A stretch of DNA of 64,000 bases from Aquilaria yunnanensis (GCA_039654915.1 CM077596.1:310001-374000), one strand, 5' to 3'. Positions 1 through 9,867 are shown, counted from the first letter of the stretch. Notes: generated by a model not told the origin, from the letters alone. Numbers and translations: made by a program.

Positions 1-424
1 TGCTTGATTGATTGGAAGAGGTTAAGGAACTCTCTTTGAACCTCGACGATAGAAACTTTCCTATCGTTGAAAGTAAGATTGATTGAATGAGTTTAAGGAA
101 CTCTCCTTGAACCTCGACGATATGAACTTTCCTATCGTTGAAAATAAAATTGATTGGATGAGGTTAACAAACTCTCCTTGAACCTCGACGATATGAACTT
201 TCCTATCGTTGAAAATTTGATTGAATGAGGTTAAGGAAAGGTCCTTAGAACCTCTATGATAGGAAAGCTCCTATCGTTGTAAGATAGACTACTTGATTGA
301 TTGTTTGAGGTTTAAGGAAATGTCCTTAGAAACTCTACGATAGGAAAGCTCCTATCGTTGTAAGATGGACTGCTTGATTGATTGTTTGAGGGTTAAGGAA
401 AGATCCTTAGAACCTCTACGATAG
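1..424 (-). repeat. Left remainder of element 2 hairpin tandem array
   Basis: This is the left part of the tandem array of element 2, split from the rest (26642 onward) by insertion of element 1. Positions 1 to about 226 hold units of about 71 bp with GACGATA-type hairpins. From about 227 to 424 the units are about 80 bp and of the same kind as at 26647-27950. Each unit holds two inverted repeats. The array must continue left of the window, where the 3' LTR of element 2 should lie. Confidence 0.85.
420..424. repeat. Target-site duplication GATAG, left copy
   Basis: GATAG stands immediately before the first base of the left LTR (TGTGGCAACG). The same five bases follow the last base of the right LTR at 26642-26646. 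Removing element 1 and one copy restores an ordinary array unit, so this is a genuine integration footprint. Confidence 0.95.
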
Positions 425-690
425 TGTGGCAACGTCGGGTTTTCTGGAGTCGCCACCAATCAGTTTACTTAGGTCGATTGGTCACCTAAAATATGGTCTG
501 CGAGAGTTCGGGGGTTCGGGAGTACGGTTACGTTGAAACAACTTTGTTAAAACGCCCAAAAATTGGCACCTTAGTTGATTTTAATTTTGTTTTACTTTGC
601 TTTTAAAAAAATTTCAGTTAATTTAGATATTTTAACTGAATTAGTCGAAAATGTGGATTTTTGGTAATTAAGTTGGATAAAATTTGATAC

Positions 691-911
691 TTCCGAACCA
701 TGGACTCTGCCGAGTCATTTGGACACGGAAGATTTTTGATTCCGAACCATGGACTCTGCCGAGTCATTTGGACACGGAATTTGGTGAAATTTTAAACAAT
801 TTTATCTATATTGTAAAAATATGGATTTTTATCTTTGTATTTAATTTATTTATTTTAAAAAAATTGATATTTTCCAAACCGTAGATCCTGCCAGATCATC
901 CGGATATGGAA
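691..911. repeat. 40-bp palindromic LTR motif, copies 1-3
   Basis: Copies at 691-730, 740-779 and 872-911; a fourth is at 2281-2320. Each is exactly 40 bp, begins TTCC and ends GGAA, with an inner palindrome. In copies 1 and 2 the arms are GACTC and GAGTC around TGCC; in copy 3 the arms are based on GATC. The same four, in the same order, occur in the diverged LTR of element 2 (41823-41862, 41870-41909, 41993-42032, 43456-43495). This points to a selected cis element or RNA hairpin. Confidence 0.8.
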
Positions 912-1266
912 ATTGATTTACTTAATCGTAATTATTTAATTCCTGAAATTAATTTTTTAGAAGGTAATGATTTTTAATACTAACTAAAAATTTGTCTTTA
1001 TATTTTTACTTCTTTTTTTTTTCTTTCTTTTCTTTTCTTTTTTTTTTTTATCTTTTATCTTATTTTTCTTATCTTCTTTTTTTTTTTATTTCTTTTTTTA
1101 TCTTTCTTTTATTTCTTTTTTTTTATCTTTCTTTTATTTTTATCTGATTTTTTTTCTTAATTTATAAAAGAATTCAAAAGCAATTAATTTTTTTATTTAA
1201 TAAGAAGTTAATTTAAAGGAATCAAAGAGTTTAAAAAAAAAATAAAATAAAATAAAAATCTTTGAT

Positions 1267-1360
1267 CATGGTACGGGGCGTTGTTACTCAGCCAGACCCT
1301 CTTCACCAGGTGAAGCAGCTCAAAAGCGGGCACGAGACAGTTTCCAGCCAATATACCATG
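1267..1360. other. GC-rich island in AT-rich LTR, flanked by CATGGTA/TACCATG
   Basis: A 94-bp block of near-average base composition inside strongly AT-rich DNA. It is bounded by a 7-bp inverted repeat, CATGGTA (1267-1273) and TACCATG (1354-1360). Inside is a second palindrome, CTTCACC-A-GGTGAAG. It is present in the 5' LTR too (23749-23842) but I see no equivalent in the LTR of element 2. It could be a small captured insert or a structured regulatory segment. Confidence 0.6.
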
Positions 1361-2280
1361 AACTAATTTTTTATTAAAATAATTATTTAATACCAGGATT
1401 TTATTTATTTACCAAAGAAAACAAAAGAGTTGAAAATAAAATCTTAATTCTCATGTATTTGATTTTTTATTTAAAAGATTAACCAAAATTAATTATTCAA
1501 TAAAATAATAAAGAAAAGATTTATATAAAGAAAGTCTTGATATTTATACATATTTATTTTTTTAAGCTTATTTTTTTTATTTGATAAAAGATGAACCAAG
1601 AAAGTAATTATTTAATCAAGGTTTTGTTTATTTAATGAAGAAAACTAAAGATTTATATGTATATTTTAAAAATAAAAGTGAAGCCTTAATATTTTATTTA
1701 ATAAAAGGTAAATCAAAAAGTAAACAAAACTTTATTTATTTAATGATGAAACCAGAAATTTATATATATATTTCAAAAATAAAATAAAAATCTTAATATT
1801 TGTTTGTTTTATTTTTGATAAAAAAATTAAGCAAAAATGATTATTTAATAAGGAAAATAAAGGTAAAGTTTTGATATTTATATAATTTATTTTGAAAAAA
1901 GATTAAAGAAATCAAAGATTTATATGTATAAAAAGTTTTTGATATTTATATGATTTTTTTTTATGTTCTTTTTGTTTGCTAAAAGATTTTTATTATTACC
2001 TTTATTTGAAATCATTTGAATAAAATTTTATTTAATAAAGGAAACAAAAACAAAAAAAATATTATATCTTTTTTTTTATTATTTTGAAAGAAATAAGTAA
2101 AATATTAGCCCAAGAAAATTTTTACTCCTTTATTCTTTTTATTAATAAAGAAACCAAAAAAATTATATTTTATTATTTTGCTGGATAAAGAGATAAATAA
2201 AAAATATTAGTCCAAAGTTTTTTTTTATTTTTTTTAATAATAAAGGAAAATTTATTTATATACTTTATTTAAAAAATATT

Positions 2281-2320
2281 TTCCAAGCCATGGATCCTGG
2301 CGGATCATTTGGACATGGAA
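2281..2320. repeat. 40-bp palindromic LTR motif, copy 4
   Basis: Fourth copy of the TTCC...GGAA motif. The inner arms centre on GGATCC and GGATC around TGGC. It lies about 1.4 kb from the other three copies, a spacing also kept in the LTR of element 2 (43456-43495). Confidence 0.75.
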
Positions 2321-2589
2321 TTTAATTTCTTTTTTATATTTCATTATCAATTATTAATTAGAAAAAAAAACATCACTTTTAAAGATGTATTTAAAAAAAT
2401 AATTTGTATTTATTTATTTATTTATTTCATTATGTTTGTTTATTAAAAGGAATAAAAACTTTGTTTCAAAATAAAAAAAAAAAAATTTTATTAGCCTTTA
2501 GGAAATTATTCACATAAAATTCCTTTTTTTAATCTTTTAGTTAAAAAAAAATTAATAAAGTGGGGCTTTTTGGCCATCCACTTTAATAA

Positions 2590-3120
2590 CACAATAATAA
2601 AAGTTAGCACAATTAATATAGTTAGTTGTTAATAACAATAAAAAAGTTAGTAAAGTTAGATTAACAATTAACAACAATAATAAAAATTAGCCAAGTTTAA
2701 TTAAGTCAATTAATTAACAACAATAATAAAAGTTAGCCAAGTTTAATTAAGTTGATTAATTAACAACAATAAATAAAAGTTAGCCAAGTTTAATTAAGTT
2801 AATTAATTAACAACAATAATAAAAAGTTAGCCAAGTTTAATTAAGTTAATTAATTAACAACAATAAATAAAAGTTAGCCAAGTTAATTAATTGATTAACA
2901 ACAATAATAAAAAGTTAGTCAAGTTAATTAAATTAATTAACAATAATAATAAAAGTTAGCCAAATTAATTAATTGATTAACAAAGTTAATTAAATTAATT
3001 AATTAACAACAATAATAAAAAGTTACCCAAGTTTAATTAAATTAATTAACAAAGTTAATTAAATTAATTAATTAACAATAATAAAAGTTAGTAAGTTAGT
3101 TGTTAGTTGTTAGTTGTTAA
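2590..3120. repeat. AT-rich imperfect tandem repeats in LTR
   Basis: Irregular units of about 45-50 bp built from AATTAATTAACAACAATAA followed by AAAGTTAGCCAAGTTT. They are repeated in the 5' LTR at about 25072-25602. No coding sense. They add to the intron-like AU-rich nature of this part of the LTR. Confidence 0.8.
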
Positions 3121-3471
3121 TAACAACAATAAAGAAAGGGTTAGTAATAAACAAATAATAAACAAATAAGTAAAAATTAAAAAAGGTTAATAATTAATTC
3201 TGCAAGAACAAAAGAAAAAAGTTAGTAACCAAAGTGAAAAAGAATGAAAAGATAGAAGATTAAGTAGGGGTTTTACCCTAGCAGTTTAATTTTGAATCTG
3301 AAGAATGAAGAAGAACAGAGCAACAACGCGGGAGCAGGGGCAGGGAGTGGTTTTGGCGGCCAAGACGGTGCACGGCAGGGGAGAAGTGGACGGCGGCCAG
3401 GGGCGAAGGAGGAAGACGGCGTCACGGCGAGGAGGAAGGCACGGCGGCGGCGGACGGCGAGGGGCACGGCG

Positions 3472-3498
3472 GAGAGAGAGAGAGAGAGAGAGAGAGAG
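3472..3498. repeat. GA microsatellite in LTR
   Basis: An uninterrupted run of GA dinucleotides inside the GC-rich block. In element orientation it is a CT run downstream of the TATA box, so it lies in the transcribed leader. The same run is at about 25954-25980. Element 2 lacks it and has GGCGACGGC-like repeats in the corresponding block. Confidence 0.9.
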
Positions 3499-3647
3499 GG
3501 AACAGCAGTAAAAAAAAAAAAAATTTGGCTTTCTGGGGAAGAAGGGAAGAGGGCTGGGGCTAAGGGCTGTAATTTTCTCTTTTTTTAAAACGGAGCTCTA
3601 AGTTTTTTTGCTATTTTTTTTCTGTGTTCAGCACAAAATTTGGGGGG

Positions 3648-3657
3648 CTATTTATAG
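3648..3657 (-). promoter_or_regulatory. TATA box of the 3' LTR
   Basis: CTATAAATAG on the minus strand about 500 bp into the LTR, followed by the GC-rich block. The identical site in the 5' LTR is at 26130-26139. The diverged LTR of element 2 has the same ten bases at 44827-44836, so this is the likely core promoter. Confidence 0.8.
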
Positions 3658-4138
3658 AGGAAGTTTAGCTGAACTGTTGATGGATAAATTAATAAAAAAT
3701 TTCAAACTTATCTCTTAAATTGGTAAAATGACAATTTTAGTCCTTTACGTCTCTCAGCCTCTGGATAAGTTCCTGAAGCTTCTGATTTTGACAATTTTGT
3801 CGTTTTCTGTCAATTTGAGCCAAAAACGTCGGCAGGCTCAAAATTTTATGTGACAAACTGCCAAATGCTCCTGGAACTTTCAGAATTTGTCAATTTTGCC
3901 TGAAACTTCTTAATTTTGTCATTTTTACCTCAAACTTTTAAATTTTGTCATTTTTATGGAGTTTTCTTTTTTTCTTTCAAACATACACATATACACACAT
4001 ATATCAAATCTTAAAAAAATATATATATTTTAAACTAATTAAAAAAAAATTTAGAAATAATAATAACAATAATAATAATAATACATTTTTTTATTTAATT
4101 TTGTTTATTTAATTTTTTTTAAAATTATTTTAATGGCC

Positions 4139-4223
4139 GGACGAAATTGGGTGTCAACAGCTGCCCCCCTTTGCATGCTTCATGGGACATGATGTATGCA
4201 AAGTTAGTTACCAAATTTCGTCC
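4139..4223. other. Long imperfect inverted repeat across the 3' LTR/internal junction
   Basis: GGACGAAATT (4139-4148, the last part of the LTR) is the reverse complement of AATTTCGTCC (4214-4223) in the internal region. Nested inside are TTTGCAT (4170-4176) with ATGCAAA (4196-4202) and TCATG (4180-4184) with CATGA (4188-4192). The whole can fold as a stem with a 3-nt apex, placing the polypurine tract within the structure. The 3' end of element 2 is outside the window, so conservation cannot be judged. Confidence 0.7.
4160..4173 (-). other. Polypurine tract (plus-strand primer) of element 1
   Basis: In element orientation CAAAGGGGGGCAGC abuts the first base of the 3' LTR (TGTTGACACC). A purine run at this place is the expected primer for second-strand cDNA synthesis. 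Confidence 0.9.
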
Positions 4224-4265
4224 AGCTTAGCTAGGCATTGAAAACCTTCTCGCCGCCTAAACTCT

Positions 4266-7264
4266 GAGGTTTAAGGAAAGGTCCTTAGAACCTCTAACGA
4301 TAGGAAAGGTTCTATCGTTGTAAGATGGACTGAATGATTGATTGTTTGTTTGAGGTTTAAGGAAAGGTCCTTAGAACCTCTAACGATAGGAAAGGTTCTA
4401 TCGTTGTAAGATGGACTGAATGATTGATTGTTTGTTTGAGGTTTAAGGAAAGGTCCTTAGAACCCCTAACGATAGGAAAGGTTCTATCGTTGTAAGATGG
4501 ACTGAATGATTGATTGTTTGTTTGAGGTTTAAGGAAAGGTCCTTAGAACCCCTAACGATAGGAAAGGTTCTATCGTTGTAAGATGGACTGAATGATTGAT
4601 TGTTTGTTTGAGGTTTAAGGAAAGGTCCTTAGAACCCCTAACGATAGGAAAGGTTCTATCGTTGTAAGATGGACTGAATGATTGATTGTTTGTTTGAGGT
4701 TAAGGAAAGATCCTTAGAACCTCTAACGATAGGAAATGTTCTATCGTTGTAAGATGGACTGAATGATTGATTGTTTGTTTGAGGTTTAAGGAAAGGTCCT
4801 TAGAACCTCTAACGATAGGAAAGGTTCTATCGTTGTAAGATGGACTGAATGATTGATTGTTTGTTTGAGGTTTAAGGAAAGGTCCTTGGAACCTCTAACG
4901 ATAGGAAAGGTTCTATCGTTGTAAGATGGACTGAATGATTGATTGTTTGTTTGAGGTTTAAGGAAAGGTCCTTAGAACCTCTAACGATAGGAAAGGTTCT
5001 ATCGTTGTAAGATGGACTGAATGATTGATTGTTTGTTTGAGGTTTAAGGAAAGATCCTTAGAACCTCTAACGATAGGAAATGTTCTATCGTTGTAAGATG
5101 GACTGAATGATTGATTGTTTGTTTGAGGTTTAAGGAAAGATCCTTAGAACCTCTAACGATAGGAAAGGTTCTATCGTTGTAAGATGGACTGAATGATTGA
5201 TTGTTTGTTTGAGGTTTAAGGAAAGATCCTTAGAACCTCTATCGATAGGAAAGGTTCTATCGTTGTAAGATGGACTGAATGATTGATTGTTTGTTTGAGG
5301 TTTAAGGAAAGGTCCTTGGAACCTCTAACGATAGGAAAGGTTCTATCGTTGTAAGATGGACTGAATGATTGATTGTTTGTTTGAGGTTTAAGGAAAGGTC
5401 CTTCGAACCTCTAACGATAGGAAAGGTTCTATCGTTGTAAGATGGACTGAATGATTGATTGTTTGTTTGAGGTTTAAGGAAAGGTCCTTGGAACCTCTAA
5501 CGATAGGAAAGGTTCTATCGTTGTAAGATGGACTGAATGATTGATTGTTTGTTTGAGGTTTAAGGAAAGGTCCTTAGAACCTCTAACGATAGGAAAGGTT
5601 CTATCGTTGTAAGATGGACTGAATGATTGATTGTTTGTTTGAGGTTTAAGGAAAGGTCCTTGGAACCTCTAACGATAGGAAAGGTTCTATCGTTGTAAGA
5701 TGGACTGAATGATTGATTGTTTGTTTGAGGTTTAAGGAAAGGTCCTTGGAACCTCTAACGATAGGAAAGGTTCTATCATTGTAAGATGGACTGAATGATT
5801 GATTGTTTGTTTGAGGTTTAAGGAAAGGTCCTTAGAACCTCTAACGATAGGAAAGGTTCTATCGTTGTAAGATGGACTGAATGATTGATTGTTTGTTTGA
5901 GGTTTAAGGAAAGCTCCTTAGAACCTCTAACGATAGGAAAGGTTCTATCGTTGTAAGATGGACTGAATGATTGATTGTTTGTTTGAGGTTTAAGGAAAGA
6001 TCCTTAGAACCTCTATCGATAGGAAAGGTTCTATCGTTGTAAGATGGACTGAATGATTGATTGTTTGTTTGAGGTTTAAGGAAAGATCCTTAGAACCTCT
6101 AACGATAGGAAAGGTTCTATCGTTGTAAGATGGACTGAATGATTGATTGTTTGTTTGAGGTTTAAGGAAAGGTCCTTGGAACCTCTAACGATAGGAAAGG
6201 TTCTATCGTTGTAAGATGGACTGAATGATTGATTGTTTGTTTGAGGTTTAAGGAAAGATCCTTAGAACCTCTAACGATAGGAAAGGTTCTATCGTTGTAA
6301 GATGGACTGAATGATTGATTGTTTGTTTGAGGTTTAAGGAAAGATCCTTAGAACCTCTAACGATAGGAAAGGTTCTATCGTTGTAAGATGGACTGAATGA
6401 TTGATTGTTTGTTTGAGGTTTAAGGAAAGATCCTTAGAACCTCTAACGATAGGAAAGGTTCTATCGTTGTAAGATGGACTGAATGATTGATTGTTTGTTT
6501 GAGGTTAAGGAAAGGTCCTTAGAACCTCTAACGATAGGAAAGGTTCTATCGTTGTAAGATGGACTGAATGATTGATTGTTTGTTTGAGGTTTAAGGAAAG
6601 GTCCTTGGAACCTCTAACGATAGGAAAGGTTCTATCGTTGTAAGATGGACTGAATGATTGATTGTTTGTTTGAGGTTAAGGAAAGATCCTTAGAACCTCT
6701 AACGATAGGAAAGGTTCTATCGTTGTAAGATGGACTGAATGATTGATTGTTTGTTTGAGGTTTAAGGAAAGGTCCTTAGAACCTCTAACGATAGGAAAGG
6801 TTCTATCGTTGTAAGATGGACTGAATGATTGATTGTTTGTTTGAGGTTTAAGGAAAGGTCCTTGGAACCTCTAACGATAGGAAAGGTTCTATCGTTGTAA
6901 GATGGACTGAATGATTGATTGTTTGTTTGAGGTTTAAGGAAAGGTCCTTAGAACCTCTAACGATAGGAAAGGTTCTATCGTTGTAAGATGGACTGAATGA
7001 TTGATTGTTTGTTTGAGGTTTAAGGAAAGGTCCTTAGAACCTCTAACGATAGGAAAGGTTCTATCGTTGTAAGATGGACTGAATGATTGATTGTTTGTTT
7101 GAGGTTTAAGGAAAGGTCCTTAGAACCTCTAACGATAGGAAAGGTTCTATCGTTGTAAGATGGACTGAATGATTGATTGTTTGTTTGAGGTTTAAGGAAA
7201 GATCCTTAGAACCTCTAACGATAGGAAAGGTTCTATCGTTGTAAGATGGACTGAATGATTGATG
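4266..7264 (-). repeat. 86-bp hairpin tandem array (about 35 units)
   Basis: About 35 head-to-tail units of 86 bp with few differences. Each unit holds two inverted repeats. The first is GAGGTT-TAAGGA with TCCTTA-G-AACCTC around AAGG (12 pairs, one bulge). The second is AACGATAG with CTATCGTT around a short loop. Units differ mainly in the loop (aaggtcc, aagatcc) and one arm. The array is in the 3' untranslated part of the element, just before the polypurine tract. Tat/Ogre elements are known to carry variable tandem repeats here that can seed satellite DNA. Confidence 0.95.
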
Positions 7265-7400
7265 TCGAGGCAAAGGTTCCATCCTTAAAACCTCGGATTG
7301 ATTGATTGATGTCGAGGCAAAGGTTCCATCCTTAAAACCTCAAATTGATTGATTGATCTCGAGGCAAAGGTTCCATCCTTAAAACCCCGGATTGTTTGAT
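7262..7400 (-). repeat. Variant array units, about 48 bp
   Basis: Three shorter units with GTCGAGGCAAAGG and CCATCCTTAAAACCTC. They keep a GAGG/CCTC outer stem and an AAGG/CCTT inner stem though the sequence differs from the main unit. They form the gene-proximal edge of the array. Confidence 0.7.
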
Positions 7401-7947
7401 TTTGATGCTAAAGAGCTTTCCTTAGGACTTCGAGCGAAATTTATTTGAAAGCAATTGAAATTGGAATAATTTTCTTCGAAAGTGTGAATTTTCATAATAG
7501 GTGAGTGCAAAAATTTAAACTTCGATAAGATGAGTGAATCTTGATGATGACAATAACACTGACAAATTATGTAAAGGGAACGGATGTTTGGAATCAATAT
7601 CCAAGGTTCATCTAATATTTTCTTCAGTAAATATAGATTCCCTTGTGAGATATGTCATCCAAATAAGGTTAAAGCTTAACTACCCCAAAATGTTATGCCT
7701 AGTAGACCTAATAGGATGCGTCTCAAGAGTAATAAAAATTACTCTTTACTCAGCCATTCCAACCTAAAGGCATTGTCCCATGGTTTTAATATCAGCATGG
7801 ACGAAACTATCTTATAAGAAAAGAAATTCCTTGAAAAGAAAAACTGAAACGCGAAAGAAAATGCTGATAATAAAACTAAAGGACAAGAAAAACGGATCAG
7901 ATCGCTTCTTTCTTCCACAATACTTCAACAGGGTGAGTAGAGGACCA
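7401..7947 (-). other. Non-coding spacer between LOG and the hairpin array
   Basis: No supported gene. About 7600-7790 is closely matched in element 2 (about 28840-29040). A weaker match lies in the Athila-like element (about 52700-52830), around AAAAATTACTCTTTACTCAG. It is therefore an old part of the shared cassette, probably the LOG 3' untranslated region. Confidence 0.7.
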
Positions 7948-8577
7948 TTATGGGAGTGAACTGGTCGGGAAAGACTGTCGTGTCCAGTCTATCTGAATCA
8001 TTGCTGGATCTGGTTCAGGAACAAAAGCTTGTATTTTATCTAGCAATTCTTCAGCAGTTGTTGCGGATATTATGATTCGCCGTGCCACTCTTGATATGAA
8101 ATTCTTCTGCATAGCATAATCCATAAAAGCTATCAGACCTGTAAAGAAATTGTTAACATTTAAAAGCCCAATGGGTTTCTTATGCAAATTAAGTTGGGCC
8201 ATGGAAGCAATTTGAAAGACTTCTCCCAACGTGCCAAAACCACCTGGTAGAGCGATAAAAGCATCAGCATTTAAAAGCATTTGTAACACACGCTCTTGCA
8301 AATTTTTAACCACTAATTCTTCTCCAATCGTACCCCCAGAAACAAATTTCAAAGGTCCAGGGATGATGCCCAAAACTTGACTTCCTCCTAAAGATGCTGC
8401 TGATGCTACACCTCCCATTAATCCGACACTACCTCCTCCATAAACTAAATGTATTTTTCGCTCAGCTAATACTCTACCCAAATGGTTGGCTGCCTTTAAA
8501 TACTCTTCATCTTTTCCAGGAAAAGCCCCAGAAAATACACAAATACTTCGGGATTTACGAGTTGGGGTTTTCTCCAT
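7948..8577 (-). CDS. LOG-type cytokinin riboside 5'-monophosphate phosphoribohydrolase, carried as cargo
   Basis: LOG enzymes hydrolyse cytokinin ribonucleotides to free, active cytokinin plus ribose 5-phosphate, in cytosol and nucleus. The 209-residue frame has the Rossmann-like GGGSVGLMGG (residues 47-56), ADAFIALPGGFGTLGE with the family motif PGGxGTxxE (111-119), and RRIIISA near the C-terminus. The arginine at 96 and glutamate at 119 align with known catalytic residues. I start at MEKTP (8577); the frame is open to a Met at 8664, but that extension lies beyond the TATA box. Length fits the family (about 210-220). It is intronless whereas plant LOG genes normally have several introns, which suggests capture of a spliced mRNA. 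The usual CVFCG motif reads CVFSG. A broken copy is at 29196-29825 and a decayed one near 53100-53720. Activity and expression are unproven. Confidence 0.9.
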   Translation of the reverse strand: MEKTPTRKSRSICVFSGAFPGKDEEYLKAANHLGRVLAERKIHLVYGGGSVGLMGGVASAASLGGSQVLGIIPGPLKFVSGGTIGEELVVKNLQERVLQMLLNADAFIALPGGFGTLGEVFQIASMAQLNLHKKPIGLLNVNNFFTGLIAFMDYAMQKNFISRVARRIIISATTAEELLDKIQAFVPEPDPAMIQIDWTRQSFPTSSLP

Positions 8578-8610
8578 TCCTATCCTTATCCTTGTGAGAA
8601 AAGAGGATAT

Positions 8611-8618
8611 ATTTATAG
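8611..8618 (-). promoter_or_regulatory. TATA box upstream of LOG
   Basis: CTATAAAT on the minus strand, 34 bp upstream of the chosen start codon. Its surroundings (TTTATAG followed by a GATGAA-like stretch on the plus strand) resemble those of the small-protein genes, so LOG seems to sit behind a copy of the same promoter. In element 2 the site is changed to CTATCAAT. Confidence 0.5.
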
Positions 8619-8689
8619 AGATGAAGAGATAAGGCAATAATTTTATTTTCAAGAGTGGATACATTATTGCCAGCTATACACAGTAGTCA

Positions 8690-9215
8690 CGAGTATGACT
8701 CTGGTCAGGTATGGGTACACTATCGTTAAAAGAGGAGGAAAATTTTCAAAATAGCTGCTAGCATGTACAGTAGTCACTACTGTAGCTTACGTCAGGAGTA
8801 GGTATGTGATTGTTGGAAGGGAAGGAAAATTTCAAAAGTGGCAGCTATATACAGTAGTCCGTGTCAGGAGTGGGTACATTATTGCCAAAGGGGAGGAAAA
8901 TTTCAAAAGCGACAGCTAGCACGTACAGTAATCGTAACTATGGCTCATGTCAGGAGTGAATACATTATCGCTGAAAGGGGAGGAAAATTTCAAAAGCGAC
9001 AGCTAGTACGTACAGTAATCGTGACTTTGGTTCACGTCAGGAGTGGATACATTATTACCAAAAGGGGAGGAAAATTTCAAAAGCGACAGCTAGTACGTAC
9101 AGTAGTCGTGACTTTGGTTCACGTCAGGAGTGGATACATTATTACCAAAAGGGGAGGAAAATTTCAAAAGCGACAGCTAGCACGTACTGTAATCGTGACT
9201 TTGATCCTCATCTTC
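8690..9215. repeat. 87-bp tandem repeats between LOG and the small-protein genes
   Basis: Five to six imperfect units. The AGGAGTG landmark recurs at 8866, 8952, 9039 and 9126, a period of 86-87 bp. Units contain TACATTATT, GGAGGAAAATTTCAAAAG and GACAGCTAG and resemble the spacer downstream of each small-protein gene, so they are probably amplified spacer. Because 87 is a multiple of three, the plus strand has a 132-codon frame of 29-residue repeats (8838-9236), which I do not regard as a gene. Element 2 has fewer, poorer units (29900-30230). Confidence 0.8.
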
Positions 9216-9251
9216 CACTGGCTTTGCGTCCAGTAATGGCTTCAATGCTTT

Positions 9252-9800
9252 CTATGAATCGGTGATTTGCATCTCATCTAGCTTTCTCACAAACTGGCAA
9301 ACAGGGTCGTTTAGGGTCAGATTCCCAAGACTGTAACGATCTCGTTCTTTTTGGAAAATTATCCATAATCCAACAACCTCAAATTGCACTATTCCACAAG
9401 AATGCGCTTCAAGAACCTCTCGAATATCTTCTAGAGATTCCTTACGCAAGCCATTCTTAATGAATCTTATTCTATCATTACGATTTCTGGTGATCACTCC
9501 TGGAGCACGACATTTATTGCCGCAAATCCACCATCCACAATTATGACAAACGCCTAGCCTCTTTGCTCTTCTTTTTTTGGCATAAGCGCTTTTACCAAAG
9601 CCGGGCATACGGGGAAAGAACGCTTCGGGAACTTCACCAGCTGAACGAACCTTAGCTTCAATTAGCCACCGCACATTATCAGGAATGCCTTTGTGCATAA
9701 ATACTCTGAATCGTTCACATCTAGCTTGATAAATCTTTTTAAGAACATTTATTGGGAAGGAAGGAAAATACTTTCGTAGGGCGGAAAGAGAAGACTCCAT
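9252..9800 (-). CDS. Small basic Cys4 protein, copy A (viral nucleic-acid-binding-protein-like)
   Basis: About 182 residues from Met at 9800; an in-frame Met lies 5 codons upstream. An N-terminal half of about 65 residues is followed by GKSAYAKKRRAKRLG and a cysteine cluster. Here the cluster reads C-X2-C-X4-C-X3-C (CHNCGWWICGNKC), then an FIKNGL stretch and a less conserved tail. The order of GKS, a basic run, paired cysteines and FI.NG resembles the cysteine-rich nucleic-acid-binding proteins of carlavirus-type plant viruses (Pfam Carla_C4 family). I judge this by eye, and the protein here is longer. Such proteins bind nucleic acid and some act on host silencing; a role here is inferred only. 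It is the LOG-proximal member of four tandem copies. The W in place of R or K in the finger marks it as the most divergent. Confidence 0.7.
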   Translation of the reverse strand: MESSLSALRKYFPSFPINVLKKIYQARCERFRVFMHKGIPDNVRWLIEAKVRSAGEVPEAFFPRMPGFGKSAYAKKRRAKRLGVCHNCGWWICGNKCRAPGVITRNRNDRIRFIKNGLRKESLEDIREVLEAHSCGIVQFEVVGLWIIFQKERDRYSLGNLTLNDPVCQFVRKLDEMQITDS

Positions 9801-9859
9801 TGATGAAGGAGGCAAAGAAAGAAATTAGTGATTGTAGGAAACGAACATAACTAACACAT

Positions 9860-9867
9860 ATTTATAG
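9860..9867 (-). promoter_or_regulatory. TATA box of copy A
   Basis: CTATAAAT on the minus strand, 60 bp upstream of the Met at 9800. Equivalent sites precede copies B (10671-10678) and C (11450-11457). Confidence 0.5.

Larger units (their letters stand above)
425..4159 (-). repeat. 3' LTR of element 1
   Basis: 3735 bp, the same length as the 5' LTR at 22907-26641 (constant offset 22,482). The only difference I noticed by eye is T at 807 against C at 23289. In element orientation it starts TGTTGACACCC and ends GTTGCCACA. It is extremely AT-rich apart from a GC-rich block at about 3300-3550, a short GC island at 1267-1360 and four copies of a 40-bp palindromic motif. Short plus-strand ORFs in it look like chance products. 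Confidence 0.95.

Noticed and set aside
684..884. 66-codon plus-strand ORF in both LTRs of element 1
   Set aside because: Antisense to the element. It covers the palindromic motifs and has no known domain; it is shared only because the LTRs are near-identical.
3273..3588. GC-rich short ORFs in the LTR on both strands (also 25755-26070 and 44230-44738)
   Set aside because: Low-complexity Ala/Arg/Gly/Pro frames in a GC-rich block, not alike between the two LTR types. I treat the block as leader or regulatory sequence.
4266..7264. CRISPR-like regular array
   Set aside because: Units are wholly repeated with no unique spacers and sit in the 3' region of a plant retrotransposon.
8838..9236. Plus-strand ORF of 29-residue repeats
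   Set aside because: It arises from an 87-bp non-coding repeat whose length is a multiple of three. It is antisense to the element and not kept in element 2.
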